In this document: positions 1 to 8,645 of the stretch, in pieces
Numbering within the stretch: position 1 is the stretch's first letter
Layout of the letters: each line of letters starts with the position of its first letter
Assembly (NCBI GenBank): GCA_002702705.1
Contig: PABH01000014.1
Coordinates: forward strand, 124,001 to 188,000
DNA length: 64,000 nt
Direction of reading: 5' to 3'
Source: Anaerolineaceae bacterium
Lineage (GTDB): Bacteria; Chloroflexota; Anaerolineae; Anaerolineales; Anaerolineaceae
Translations under genes and position numbers: made by a program
The notes under the pieces: model-generated
Told to the model about the DNA's origin: nothing
The model's input: the letters and a program-made list of their open reading frames with translations, nothing else
Database searches by the model: none

Positions 1-1
1 T

Positions 2-148
2 ATTTGGCCAGTTTATTTGTGCAAACCCGCAAACAGAGCGGGTAACGATTGGGCGAAGAAGTCCCGCTTTTATCAGCGGCGTATGACGGCTGGTGTGGAT
101 CTGTTGAAGGGGCAAAAGCTGGATTTTTATATCATCCAAAACAGATAA
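2..148 (+). other. Possible 3' end of a gene cut by the window edge
   Basis: Frame 2 is open from the first base to a TAA at 146-148, encoding about 48 residues. Frame 3 also reads a short stretch resembling the 'GQFIxxxP' end of beta-lactamase-like serine hydrolases before it stops. I cannot decide whether either is a true gene end or whether a frameshift is present. About 140 bases without a gene follow, containing a promoter for the next operon. Confidence 0.25.
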
Positions 149-195
149 AAATTGTAATATATAAATATATTTTTCCAACTTCCTTGTTATTTTTC

Positions 196-224
196 TTGAC
201 ATTCGTTTTCTTTTAAGCTATTTT
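196..224 (+). promoter_or_regulatory. Predicted sigma-70-type promoter
   Basis: A perfect TTGACA -35 box lies at 196-201, followed by a 17-base spacer and TATTTT at 219-224 as a weak -10. It sits about 65 bases before the ATG of the CydA-like gene at 289, which has an AAGGAGG-type ribosome site around 276. The match is by eye only. Confidence 0.45.
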
Positions 225-288
225 CCTTAAATATTGATCTGTTTTTGAATCCCCAAGGAATGGTAAAGCGAATGAAGGAGGCAGGGAT

Positions 289-1635
289 ATGAATTGGCCG
301 CCAATTGATGTTCCCATTTTAGGACGCAGTGGTTTGATAGCTTTAATTGCATTATTGCATATTCCGTTTTTTGTTAATTTTGTAATGGGTGCGCCGGTGA
401 TTGCCGTCATCAGTGAATGGCTGGGCAAACGGACCGGAAATCCTCGTTACGACCAATTTTCAAAACATCTGGCAACCATGGCATTTGTGACGGTAGGTGT
501 GGGTGCTTTTGGCGGGATTGGATTGGTTGCGACCAATATAGGATTGTTTCCACGATTCTTTGCAACCGGTGCCGGGATATTCTTTTGGCCGCTGGTGTTA
601 GAAATTGGGGCGTTTTTATTGGAAGCCATCGGGATAGCGGTTTACCGTTATACCTGGGAAAAAAACAAACATAAAACCGGTCACATGGTGATCGGATGGG
701 TGGCAGCGTTTGGCGCCTGGTTAAGTGGTTTTATTATTAACGGTTTGGCATCTTTTATGTTAACCCCAGGCAAATGGGTTCAAAGTAAACAAATCATTGA
801 CGCCTGGTTTAACCCCAGCTTTTTGCCTAGTTTTACCCACCGTGCAGTGGCAGCATTTTCGATTACCGGCTTTTTTATGATCATTTATTCCTTGTGGATG
901 GCAGGCCGAAGCAAAACGGATGAAGAGAAAACCTATGCGGAATGGTCACTGCGTTATGCCGGTAAATGGGCTTTGATTGCAACTGCACTGCAGTTTTTCC
1001 CCGGGGTATGGTATCTGACTTCTGTGGAACGTGGAACCAGTCTGGCTGCGCCGGAAGGCAGTGTTGTTCCTAAATTATTAAATGGACAATTAACCTTTTT
1101 CTGGTTTGGCGGCATTATTTTGGCCGCTACGGCCATTTTATTGGTTTATTTTTTGAGTGTTCAAAACCCAAAACAAGGCTTAAAACCTTTGGGGCACTTG
1201 GGTTTAATCCTTTCCGTTTTATTGATTATCACAACAACTGCATTTATGGGTTTTACCCGTGAACGCTCCCGCAAGCCCTATTTGGTATATGGTGTCATTT
1301 ATGGTAATCAAATGATGGTGGACATGATGAAAGGGAATGCACCAGCCGCGGCACCACCAACGGAAACGAATCAGCCACAAACAGCAAATGAAACCGAAGC
1401 CGGCACGGGTGACCCGGCCGCTGGACAAGTGGTTTTTGAAACCGGCATTTGTAAGGCATGTCACAGCCTGAATGGGGATGGCGGCAGTATTAAAGCGCTG
1501 GATGGCGTTGGCGACCGCAGATCGGCAGAAAACATCCGGGAATTGTTAGGGGCTCCCCCCGAAGGCATGCCGCCTTTTACTGGCAGTCCGGAAGAAGTAA
1601 ACAACCTGGTGGCCTTTTTGTCCGGTCTGAAATAG
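289..1635 (+). CDS. CydA-like bd-type oxidase subunit with C-terminal cytochrome c domain
   Basis: Multi-span membrane protein of 448 residues resembling cytochrome bd subunit I, followed by a proline/alanine linker and a monoheme cytochrome c domain (CKACH at 388-392). H24, in the first helix, and H184, in an FNPxxxxxxxHR context, match the heme b ligand positions of CydA. E105 and E112 lie in the helix that carries paired catalytic glutamates in CydA. The RKPY motif near residue 330 is also family-like. There is no long Q-loop, so the electron donor may be cytochrome c rather than quinol (inference). The start has a strong AAGGAGG site. The next gene, a paralogue, follows after 9 bases. Known relatives are the cytochrome-c-fused branches of the bd superfamily; oxygen reduction is likely but unproven. 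Confidence 0.75.
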   Translation: MNWPPIDVPILGRSGLIALIALLHIPFFVNFVMGAPVIAVISEWLGKRTGNPRYDQFSKHLATMAFVTVGVGAFGGIGLVATNIGLFPRFFATGAGIFFWPLVLEIGAFLLEAIGIAVYRYTWEKNKHKTGHMVIGWVAAFGAWLSGFIINGLASFMLTPGKWVQSKQIIDAWFNPSFLPSFTHRAVAAFSITGFFMIIYSLWMAGRSKTDEEKTYAEWSLRYAGKWALIATALQFFPGVWYLTSVERGTSLAAPEGSVVPKLLNGQLTFFWFGGIILAATAILLVYFLSVQNPKQGLKPLGHLGLILSVLLIITTTAFMGFTRERSRKPYLVYGVIYGNQMMVDMMKGNAPAAAPPTETNQPQTANETEAGTGDPAAGQVVFETGICKACHSLNGDGGSIKALDGVGDRRSAENIRELLGAPPEGMPPFTGSPEEVNNLVAFLSGLK

Positions 1636-1644
1636 GAGGAAAGA

Positions 1645-2901
1645 ATGGGACCTACAGCAAGCAGTTGGTTTATTGGCAGTTTTGCGATCCTTCATTTTTT
1701 GATCGTCAGTGTAGCGGGTTTAGCGCCACTCACCATTTATCTAATGGAAGGGGTCGCCCTAAAAAAGGAAAATCCACATTTAAGAAGATTAGCCAAACAA
1801 TTAATTACCATTGTGTTGGAGTTAGCCGCCGTGGGAGGTATTTTGGGCAGTGGGGTTGTGGTTTCCTTGATTGGGTTAAGACCCGCTGTCATTACCCTCA
1901 TCTTTAATATCTTTTTTTGGCTGATTGTTTTACAGTTGGTATCTTATATTGCCGGGTTTGCCTTTCAATTTGCCTATTATTTCACCTGGGATAAAAACAG
2001 CCCCAGGCATCGTTTGTGGGGTTTATTGGGGGCGATATTTCCTCTAATCCCGTTTATTGTTTTTTCCGCAGCGATTGCTTTCTTAAGCACACCCGGTTCA
2101 TGGCCGCAAACAGGTAATATCTGGAATGCCGTTTTTAATCCAGGTATGCTGGTTTCTCTCTTGCATAGGATGGGCGCGGGGATTAGTTTGTTGGGGGTAT
2201 TAATTATTGTCTTGCATGTTTTTAAGCAGAAAAAGAGTCAGGGAGAAGAAAAAATTTACCACACTGAGTCTGTTAAATTTGGCACCATGCTGGTCATTCG
2301 TTCTCTGGAAGCTCAGATAGTGATTGGGGTTGTACGCACATTGTTGGTGCCTCCTGACGAGTTAACCATGCTGATGGGCGGACCCCTGACCTTGATCTGG
2401 GTTTTGGGTATTGTGACAGGTGTTCTCGCATGGGCAGCCTTGTTTTACACCTCACGCCAACCGAAAATACCCTCAGGGCGTTTGTATCTGGTTGCTGTGA
2501 TTTTGCCGGTTATTTTGACTGTAGGTTTGATGAGCGTAACACGTTCCAAAGCACGTGGGGAATTTTCCATCCGCGAGGTGATGACTCGCACAGATACAAT
2601 TTTGGCCTTGCCTGCTCGTTATCAGGCTTCCGATGTGCCCGACGGGGCAAAGATTTATGCGGAAAGTTGTGGTGCATGCCATCCCGGTTTGGTGGGGGAT
2701 GCACCCACGCTGGCGCAAGCCCGCCATCCTGATCCGGCTGATTTGGCTGTGTTTTTAAGAGACCCCAGCGCGATCAAGATTCCGATGCCGCCTTATACCG
2801 GGGATCAGGAAGAATTAACGGCTTTGATCTCCTTTTTGTTGGATATTCCGCTGGAAGACGTGAATTTGGATCAACCGTCCGCTTTCCTTGGTCTACAGTA
2901 A
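1645..2901 (+). CDS. CydA'-like second subunit with C-terminal cytochrome c domain
   Basis: A 418-residue membrane paralogue of the preceding protein with the same layout: about eight or nine helices, then a monoheme cytochrome c domain (CGACH at 342-346). H17 and H174 (FNPxxxxxxxHR) are kept. The paired glutamates of the first subunit are replaced by Q97 and G104, and the RKPY motif is lost. It therefore looks like a structural or non-catalytic partner, as CydB or CydA' is in other bd-type enzymes. AGGAGG stands just upstream of the ATG and the gap to the first gene is 9 bases, so the two are surely cotranscribed. The likely product is a heterodimer with two heme c domains on the outer membrane face. 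Confidence 0.72.
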   Translation: MGPTASSWFIGSFAILHFLIVSVAGLAPLTIYLMEGVALKKENPHLRRLAKQLITIVLELAAVGGILGSGVVVSLIGLRPAVITLIFNIFFWLIVLQLVSYIAGFAFQFAYYFTWDKNSPRHRLWGLLGAIFPLIPFIVFSAAIAFLSTPGSWPQTGNIWNAVFNPGMLVSLLHRMGAGISLLGVLIIVLHVFKQKKSQGEEKIYHTESVKFGTMLVIRSLEAQIVIGVVRTLLVPPDELTMLMGGPLTLIWVLGIVTGVLAWAALFYTSRQPKIPSGRLYLVAVILPVILTVGLMSVTRSKARGEFSIREVMTRTDTILALPARYQASDVPDGAKIYAESCGACHPGLVGDAPTLAQARHPDPADLAVFLRDPSAIKIPMPPYTGDQEELTALISFLLDIPLEDVNLDQPSAFLGLQ

Positions 2902-2992
2902 TAAATCTTTGGAAAAGCTACGCAGCGCGTATCCATAAGGTGCCGTGCTGCATTAATAAGGTTGTGGTTATATTAAACGATCACATGGGTTG

Positions 2993-3015
2993 CACGATCC
3001 GCTGGTAGGATCGTG
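2993..3015 (+). repeat. Perfect 8-bp inverted repeat
   Basis: CACGATCC and GGATCGTG flank a 7-base loop. No T-run follows, so this is not a standard terminator. It lies 36 bases before the next gene and could be an operator or an mRNA hairpin. Confidence 0.4.
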
Positions 3016-3050
3016 TCAAAAACGAAATCAAAACACGAAAGGACAACCCA

Positions 3051-3728
3051 TTGAATAAAAAGACAATTGATGGCGACAATAATAAAAATCCGGATCATAA
3101 ATTTTCTGGGATTCCGCTGCCCAAACCCTTTTTGATTTGGCAGTCGAAGGCGCGTTTGGAAGCTTTCAAAAAAATGAAGAAAAACCATTCTGGTGCTGTC
3201 CGAACCATGCCAGCCCATTTACCCGTTCTGGCGACCTTTGGTGAGGGTGATTTCCCTGTCAATTTAACTACGCGCGGGATTGGCCTGCTTCCAAAATCAG
3301 AGGTTATAAAGGAAATTACCAATGACTTGGAAAGTACAATCCGAGAAACAAAAGGAAAACCCTGGCCAGAAACCCTGTCACAGCGATTAACTTCCATCCG
3401 CAAGTTTTATGAAAACCCCGATTTATTTGATGAAACCCGGTTGGGTGGTTTGGAAATTTTTGAAGGACAGACCTTAAAAAATTTAAAATCAAATTCGCGG
3501 GCAGCTTTGTTATATACGGGTGCTGCTCCTGCTTATGCCAGTTACCAATTTAATGGGGTCGTGCAGTTAATTAATCAAGATGATCCTTGTTACCGGTTTT
3601 TGTTAGCTGCCAGAGAATTGTTTGCACAGGATGCGTTTCACATTCATCAAATTTATTATCCCTATGGATATTTGTTTTATCCGGTAGAAATTAAAGACAA
3701 AACCCCATTTCCACGGAGGGCACACTGA
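3051..3728 (+). CDS. Conserved-context protein of unknown function
   Basis: This 225-residue protein starts at a TTG preceded by GAAAGGA at a good distance. I do not recognise the family. It is soluble, with no signal peptide or membrane segment, a basic N-terminus and an aromatic-rich C-terminal third (HIHQIYYPYGYLFYP). Its stop codon overlaps the ATG of the following universal-stress gene by one base, which suggests translational coupling and a shared role. It lies 149 bases after the CydA-like pair and may belong to the same transcription unit. Confidence 0.6.
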   Translation: MNKKTIDGDNNKNPDHKFSGIPLPKPFLIWQSKARLEAFKKMKKNHSGAVRTMPAHLPVLATFGEGDFPVNLTTRGIGLLPKSEVIKEITNDLESTIRETKGKPWPETLSQRLTSIRKFYENPDLFDETRLGGLEIFEGQTLKNLKSNSRAALLYTGAAPAYASYQFNGVVQLINQDDPCYRFLLAARELFAQDAFHIHQIYYPYGYLFYPVEIKDKTPFPRRAH

Positions 3729-4924
3729 TGTACCAGAAAATACTGGCAGGATTGGATGGATCAGCTTGGTCAAACTACGCGATTGAGACGGCGGTTTCGT
3801 TGGCACAAAAAAACGCATTAACACAGTTGATTGGATGCCATGTCTATGCAGCAGAATTACACCGCGAGCGGTTTGAGCAAATGGAACCAGGACTGCCTGA
3901 ACAATATCAGGCAGAAGAGAAATTAAACAGCCTGCGAGGTACCCATGAAAGCTTAATTACGGATGGAATGGTTTTGATTTCTGATTCGTATCTGGCTCCC
4001 TTGTTGAAAAAAGCGCAACAGCAGCAGATTAATGTGAGCGGTTTGATCCCGGAAGGGAAAAACTATGCAGTTTTATTAAAAGAAATCAGCACTCACCAAC
4101 CCGATCTAACAATACTGGGGGCAATGGGTCATGGCGCAGTACCGGAAGCCCGCTTGGGTTCCCTGACAGAGCGGGTGCTGCTGTTTCGGAAGACTTCGGA
4201 TTTATTGATTTTAAGGCAGCCCTGGAATTTTAAAAATCGTCCCATTGTGGTTGGAATTGACGGCAGCCAGAATAGTTATTTGGCTTTGACGCGTGCCATC
4301 CAGATTGCACAGGCTTACCAAACCTCGGTGGAAGCTGTGGCAGTTTATGATCCTTTTTTCCATGTGGGTGTCTTCCGTGTCATCGCGGATGCTTTACCGG
4401 AGGCTGACCAGAAACGGTTTGATTTTCCGGCCCAGGAACAACTTCACGATGAGATCATTGATAAAGGATTGGAAAAACTATATCGTGAGGGATTGGAGCG
4501 CGGGGTCTTGCTGGCAGAACAGATGGGGGTTAAAATAAGGATCGAAGTTTTGGCCGGTAAAGTTTATCCGCAGCTTCATCATTATGCACAGATGAGAAAT
4601 GCCGGGTTGACCGTGGTTGGACAGACCGGTTTGCATTGGGATCCGATTTCGTTAATCGGATCAAATACACTTCAACTGGCGCGGATAAGCAATTCAAATC
4701 TCCTGGTGGTTAATCCCTCGAAAAAACAACTTGAAATTCCAGAATTACCAAAACAAGAAGAAGTACCATTAAGTTGGACCCCACAGGCAGAAGAACGCCT
4801 GAAACGGATTCCGTTTTTTGCGCGCGGTATGGCAAAACGATCCATTGAAGACCAGGCACGCCAGCAGGGATTGGCAGAGGTAACCGAAGCATTTGTGAAA
4901 GAAATGAGATCGATGATGAAATAA
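3728..4924 (+). CDS. Double universal-stress protein with PCP_red C-terminal domain
   Basis: 398 residues with two UspA folds in tandem, roughly 1-160 and 172-325. Both carry the ATP-binding G-2x-G-9x-G(S/T) pattern (GAMGHGAVPEARLGS and GQTGLHWDPISLIGS). Residues about 349-398 match the PCP_red module (WTPQAEERLKRIPFFARGM), a small helical domain first named from light-independent protochlorophyllide reductase and often found fused to other proteins in non-phototrophs. The function is probably nucleotide-dependent stress signalling near respiratory chains (inference). It overlaps the preceding unknown gene by one base. A strong terminator follows. Confidence 0.8.
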   Translation: MYQKILAGLDGSAWSNYAIETAVSLAQKNALTQLIGCHVYAAELHRERFEQMEPGLPEQYQAEEKLNSLRGTHESLITDGMVLISDSYLAPLLKKAQQQQINVSGLIPEGKNYAVLLKEISTHQPDLTILGAMGHGAVPEARLGSLTERVLLFRKTSDLLILRQPWNFKNRPIVVGIDGSQNSYLALTRAIQIAQAYQTSVEAVAVYDPFFHVGVFRVIADALPEADQKRFDFPAQEQLHDEIIDKGLEKLYREGLERGVLLAEQMGVKIRIEVLAGKVYPQLHHYAQMRNAGLTVVGQTGLHWDPISLIGSNTLQLARISNSNLLVVNPSKKQLEIPELPKQEEVPLSWTPQAEERLKRIPFFARGMAKRSIEDQARQQGLAEVTEAFVKEMRSMMK

Positions 4925-5001
4925 TATTCACGGGTTTGAAGGTGGAGGAGAAACTGTTTTAGACCCGTACTTCCCCAGACTGCCGGGAGGGCAGTCACGA
5001 A

Positions 5002-5038
5002 AAAAAGCCTGACGATTGACCCAAACGTCAGGCTTTTT
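5002..5038 (+). terminator. Rho-independent terminator
   Basis: The arms AAAAAGCCTGACG (5002-5014) and CGTCAGGCTTTTT (5026-5038) form a 13-bp stem with an 11-base loop and a T-run inside the right arm. It is placed to end the operon that finishes with the universal-stress gene. The A/T tails make it usable from either strand. Confidence 0.85.
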
Positions 5039-5195
5039 GCATTTTACTTGAATCCTGATTGATTGAGAATTTCACACAAAGATACAGGAACACAGAGAAA
5101 AAAGGTTGTTTAGGATTTAAGGTCTTTTACTTTTGCTCTCTTCTCCGTATCTCTGAACTTCTGTGTGCGTAAAAAGAAAGATCATTGTTATGTTC

Positions 5196-5768
5196 TTAAC
5201 CACCGTATATTTTTTTATACCGTTCCAAATTAACCGAAGCGATATAAGGTAAGTTGCGGCCTTTTTCATCAATATCCAGCCCATAACCCACCACAAAATA
5301 ATCGGGGATGGAAAAACCGAGGTAATCAATGTCAAATTCCACTTTGTGCCGGTCTGGTTTATCCAGTAAAGCACAGATCTTAATACTGCGGGGATGACGG
5401 TCATTGAGTAATTTCCGGACCGTATTGATGGTGTGACCGGTGTCAACAATATCATCCACCAAAATCACATCCCAGCCGGCGATATTGGTTTTATGGTCGG
5501 AATCAATGCGCACAAATCCGCTGGAACTGGAACCGGCGTAGGATGAAACCGACATAAAATCAAGCGTCATAGGGCGTTTGATCTTACGCATCAGGTCGGT
5601 CATGAACATGACACTGCCGCGCAGCAGGCCAAGTAATAATAATTTCTCTGAATCCTTGTAGTCTTCGGTGATGATTTCCCCCAAATAATCAACGCGTTTT
5701 TTAATATCTTCTTCGGATACGATAATATGATCAATAAATTCATACGGTACTTTTGGGGCAGGGATCAT
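5196..5768 (-). CDS. hpt: Hypoxanthine phosphoribosyltransferase
   Basis: Purine-salvage enzyme joining hypoxanthine or guanine to PRPP to give IMP or GMP in the cytoplasm. The 190-residue length is normal. The PRPP-binding signature VILVDDIVDTGHT lies near residues 103-115, LLRGSVMF matches the PPi-loop region, and the DFMSVSSYAGS flexible loop is present. It is a single gene facing away from its neighbours, with a 534-base region upstream. The start ATG at 5768 gives the expected N-terminus. Confidence 0.93.
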   Translation of the reverse strand: MIPAPKVPYEFIDHIIVSEEDIKKRVDYLGEIITEDYKDSEKLLLLGLLRGSVMFMTDLMRKIKRPMTLDFMSVSSYAGSSSSGFVRIDSDHKTNIAGWDVILVDDIVDTGHTINTVRKLLNDRHPRSIKICALLDKPDRHKVEFDIDYLGFSIPDYFVVGYGLDIDEKGRNLPYIASVNLERYKKIYGG

Positions 5769-6302
5769 GGTTTGACCTCATTAATAATATAGATTTTTTT
5801 CATTGGTTTGTATATACAAGCAAGTATAACGCTGCAATTATAAATCATTTTTGAGTGAAGAGTACGGGTAAGATACGCGAGATGTTAGGTTAAGTAAGCG
5901 TCAGCAGAATGTGCAAGTTCGGAATTGGTATCAAGAATGTACGTATGGGTAAAGCCGTACTTCTGCTCTTCGAGTCCGCATGGCCAGACTGTTTAACGAA
6001 GCAGATACAAGTTTTACTAATGGAAGTCGACGATATGCATCGTCCTCCCGTTGGTGAGATGCAGGACTACGATCTCAAAAAATTTTTCCAACGGGAGGCA
6101 GTCTTGATCCGAACCTCTCGTTGGGCGGACTTTTGACAGCGTTAACGAAAATTTCACCAACGGGAGGAGAGCGTTGTGCTGAGCAGTTACAACTCATCTT
6201 AAAAATCTTTTTGCTGTTTCTCAGTGGCTTAACTCTTCTTCGAGAGTAAAATTATCGAGTGATACAAAGTTGGGATTTATGATTTTATATGGAATCCCGG
6301 GA
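5769..6302. other. Gene-free stretch containing a structured repeat
   Basis: No convincing gene lies here. A small open frame at 5909-6136 runs through the inverted-repeat element and has no family resemblance. The promoter of hpt should lie at the left end (minus strand). The rest is the 6044-6167 element and unremarkable sequence. Confidence 0.5.
6044..6167. repeat. Terminal inverted repeat element with internal copies
   Basis: The ends are a perfect 14-bp inverted repeat: CCTCCCGTTGGTGA at 6044-6057 and TCACCAACGGGAGG at 6154-6167. The core CCAACGGGAGG recurs at 6088-6098, and a degenerate reverse copy (CTCTCGTTGGGCGG) lies at 6115-6128. No coding function is evident. It could be a miniature inverted-repeat element or a folded RNA. 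Confidence 0.65.
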
Positions 6303-7211
6303 TTAGGCTCCTTTTTCCTCAGGGTCCAACAAAACGATTAAACCCATGGCGGCCATGTTAGCGTATAAGAGGGGCGCGATGAATGGCGCCCCCCTCAAAA
6401 ATCGCTCAAAAATAATTTTTCCGCCGGCGGTCAGGTCATATCGCACGTGAAAATAAAAACCGAGTACACCGACCACACCCATCAGGATCATGGCGGTGAT
6501 GTAAGTGACCAGATCGCTGTAATCCGGATGTTGTTTTAGCGCAATCAAAAACGAAACCACTGCTGCAAAGATGGGCACCACCAAAGGTAGCCATAACCAC
6601 GGGTTTTCAAAACCGGTGCGGGCATGATCTAAAGTGGCGCTGACCAGGGTTACCAGGATGCCAAAACATACCATCAGGAAGTAGGCCTGGGTTTTGCTGT
6701 AGGGCATCTTTAAAGTACGGTTGCCGGGTAATTTCAGGATGCCGCTGTTGGTGGGGTGTTCGATCCAGGCGGCGCTCATGCCGAGCACGCCAACCAACAC
6801 AAAAGCAAGGGGTGCCATGCCGGGCGGGGCCCAGATCAGAAAACTGATATTGAGCCGTTCTGCCAGTGCTCCATAAGGTTGTATTCCGCCGCGGGTCAGA
6901 TGAAAATACGATCCCATAAACCCAACGACAATACTGGCGATAAAAACACCCGTGGCAATGAGTGAAGCTAAATTTCGATTGCGGTAGGCCAACAGCCCGG
7001 CGAGCAGTAACAACACACCTGCTGCGCTACCAAAAATAATCGGAATCCATTCGTTCCAACGGATGGTGCCATTTAATCCATGGGCTAGATACGTATCCAG
7101 CCCCATGAAAAGTTCGTTAATGGCTGCGATCAACAGGATTAATTGATCTCTGGAAACAGGCAGCTTTTTAATTCTTCTTAAGAAGGGGAAAACGTCAGCT
7201 AAATAATACAT
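6303..7211 (-). CDS. Eight-helix membrane partner of the HAO-like cytochrome
   Basis: A 302-residue integral membrane protein with about eight helices and no named family that I recognise. It is internally duplicated: residues about 20-150 and 172-298 repeat the same four-helix plan. H44 (AHGLNG) matches H196 (DHARTG), and H104 (SYFHL) matches H255 (FYFHV), with the copies about 151 residues apart. Four regularly spaced membrane histidines suggest two b-type hemes (inference). It follows the octaheme cytochrome gene by 3 bases on the same strand. It is therefore a good candidate for the membrane anchor and quinone-reactive module that feeds or drains the cytochrome. This gene order differs from the NrfH-type partner usual for bacterial HAO-like proteins. 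Confidence 0.65.
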   Translation of the reverse strand: MYYLADVFPFLRRIKKLPVSRDQLILLIAAINELFMGLDTYLAHGLNGTIRWNEWIPIIFGSAAGVLLLLAGLLAYRNRNLASLIATGVFIASIVVGFMGSYFHLTRGGIQPYGALAERLNISFLIWAPPGMAPLAFVLVGVLGMSAAWIEHPTNSGILKLPGNRTLKMPYSKTQAYFLMVCFGILVTLVSATLDHARTGFENPWLWLPLVVPIFAAVVSFLIALKQHPDYSDLVTYITAMILMGVVGVLGFYFHVRYDLTAGGKIIFERFLRGAPFIAPLLYANMAAMGLIVLLDPEEKGA

Positions 7212-7214
7212 GGT

Positions 7215-8486
7215 TTATTTCGCATTGTTAAATTTTTCTTCTGCGATGGCTTTTAACTCAGACATGCTGTGTAAAATCTCATACGCCCCATGCCACTGCA
7301 CATAATCGGGACCTTGCATCCATGTCCCAAATTTCGCAGTACGGCCCCAATGGTGCCACAAGTTGAAATGGGTGAAATCAAACGGTTCGTCAAAGGGTGC
7401 GTCTGTTAATAAACCAGCGGTTTTTAATTCATCACGGATGACATCACTCTCCACGACAAAGTCGTTGACTGCTTCTGTGGCGGCATCGGCTTTGGTGTAA
7501 AACTCATCAATAAAATTCTCATTGTGACATTCTAAACATACACTCTGCATACGGACGATATTATCCTGGTAAGCAGGGCGGCGTTCGCTGATCGGTGCAA
7601 ATAAATACCAGGCTAAGCGGTCACCGACATCATGCGTGGTGGTGGCGCTGCCAAAACCACTCATGTGGCAGATAGCACAGGTAGCGGCGGGAAAATCAGC
7701 CGCGTCCATTGTGCCTGGGTCGGCATCCCAATTCCAATTATCACCACCAGTAGCATAGGCAATACCGTGGGGGGATTCCTGATAAATTTCCCACTGCGGG
7801 TGATCCGGGCCAATGTGACAGGCATTACAGGTTTCTGGTTTACGGACCTGTTCGAGGCTGAATTCGTGGCGCAGGTGGCATTTTTGACATTGTCCAACCG
7901 ATCCATCGGGGGCGGGTTTACCGATATCATGGCAGGTCTTACAGGCAAATTCGGTAATCGCTTCGCCTTCCAGTTCAAATAAGGCGTTGCGGCTTTTGCC
8001 CGGTGCATAACTGCCTTCGGGAATATTTTGATACATCGTCAGGTGTTCTTCGCTCATGCCGACTGTGCCATTATAGGCCACGTAAGCTGGCAGTCCATGG
8101 CGACTCTGATTAAATTGGGCAACTTCGGCCGTATGGCAAACCTGACACATCTCTGTGGTTGGTGAGTTTAATACGTACGTACCTTCATGTTCAACCGAAC
8201 CGGGATAACCCGCAGCGACCTCATGACAATCTTCACAGGTCACATCGGCACGGGCCATACTGCTGACGCCGTATTGTTCCACAATGCCGGGGGTGGTGTT
8301 TTTGTGGCAATTAACACATTGATTGTTGCTGTTGCTGAGTACGTTAATTTCTTCCGGTTTGGCATCCACAGTGGCTCGATTGACCGATAACATGGCAATG
8401 ATCACACTCAACACGAGTATAACCACGATGAGACTGATGACCAAAATTCGTCCAACGAGTTGTTTCTTTTGGGTACCTTGCTGCAT
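7215..8486 (-). CDS. Octaheme c-type cytochrome, hydroxylamine-oxidoreductase-like
   Basis: 423 residues with an N-terminal signal anchor (about 11-33) and eight CxxCH heme motifs (CVNCH, CEDCH, CQVCH, CKTCH, CQKCH, CNACH, CAICH, CLECH). The segments CAICHMSG followed by THDVG, and GPDYVQWHG near the C-terminus, are typical of the HAO family. Family members oxidise hydroxylamine or hydrazine, or reduce nitrite, on the outer face of the membrane. Direction depends on a tyrosine cross-linked to the active heme, which needs an alignment to judge here. It is transcribed ahead of the membrane partner, 3 bases apart. In a Chloroflexota setting nitrite or hydroxylamine reduction seems more likely than ammonia oxidation (inference). 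Confidence 0.82.
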   Translation of the reverse strand: MQQGTQKKQLVGRILVISLIVVILVLSVIIAMLSVNRATVDAKPEEINVLSNSNNQCVNCHKNTTPGIVEQYGVSSMARADVTCEDCHEVAAGYPGSVEHEGTYVLNSPTTEMCQVCHTAEVAQFNQSRHGLPAYVAYNGTVGMSEEHLTMYQNIPEGSYAPGKSRNALFELEGEAITEFACKTCHDIGKPAPDGSVGQCQKCHLRHEFSLEQVRKPETCNACHIGPDHPQWEIYQESPHGIAYATGGDNWNWDADPGTMDAADFPAATCAICHMSGFGSATTTHDVGDRLAWYLFAPISERRPAYQDNIVRMQSVCLECHNENFIDEFYTKADAATEAVNDFVVESDVIRDELKTAGLLTDAPFDEPFDFTHFNLWHHWGRTAKFGTWMQGPDYVQWHGAYEILHSMSELKAIAEEKFNNAK

Positions 8487-8645
8487 TAATAACTCCTCTC
8501 CCAGAACATTAAAATTAGATTAATCTATTGTAAATTAATTTTCCTTTAATGTAAATAAATAAGACTAAACTAGTCCAATTAAGATAAAAGACTCTGAATT
8601 CCGATTTGATTTATTCAGGTACAATTAAAAAAAGGAAGATACCTC

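Noticed and set aside
2993-3015. Hairpin as a terminator after the CydA-like pair
   Set aside because: No T-run follows on either strand, so it was kept only as an inverted repeat.
5909-6136. 75-residue open frame on the plus strand
   Set aside because: Runs through the inverted-repeat element, has no ribosome site and no family-like pattern.
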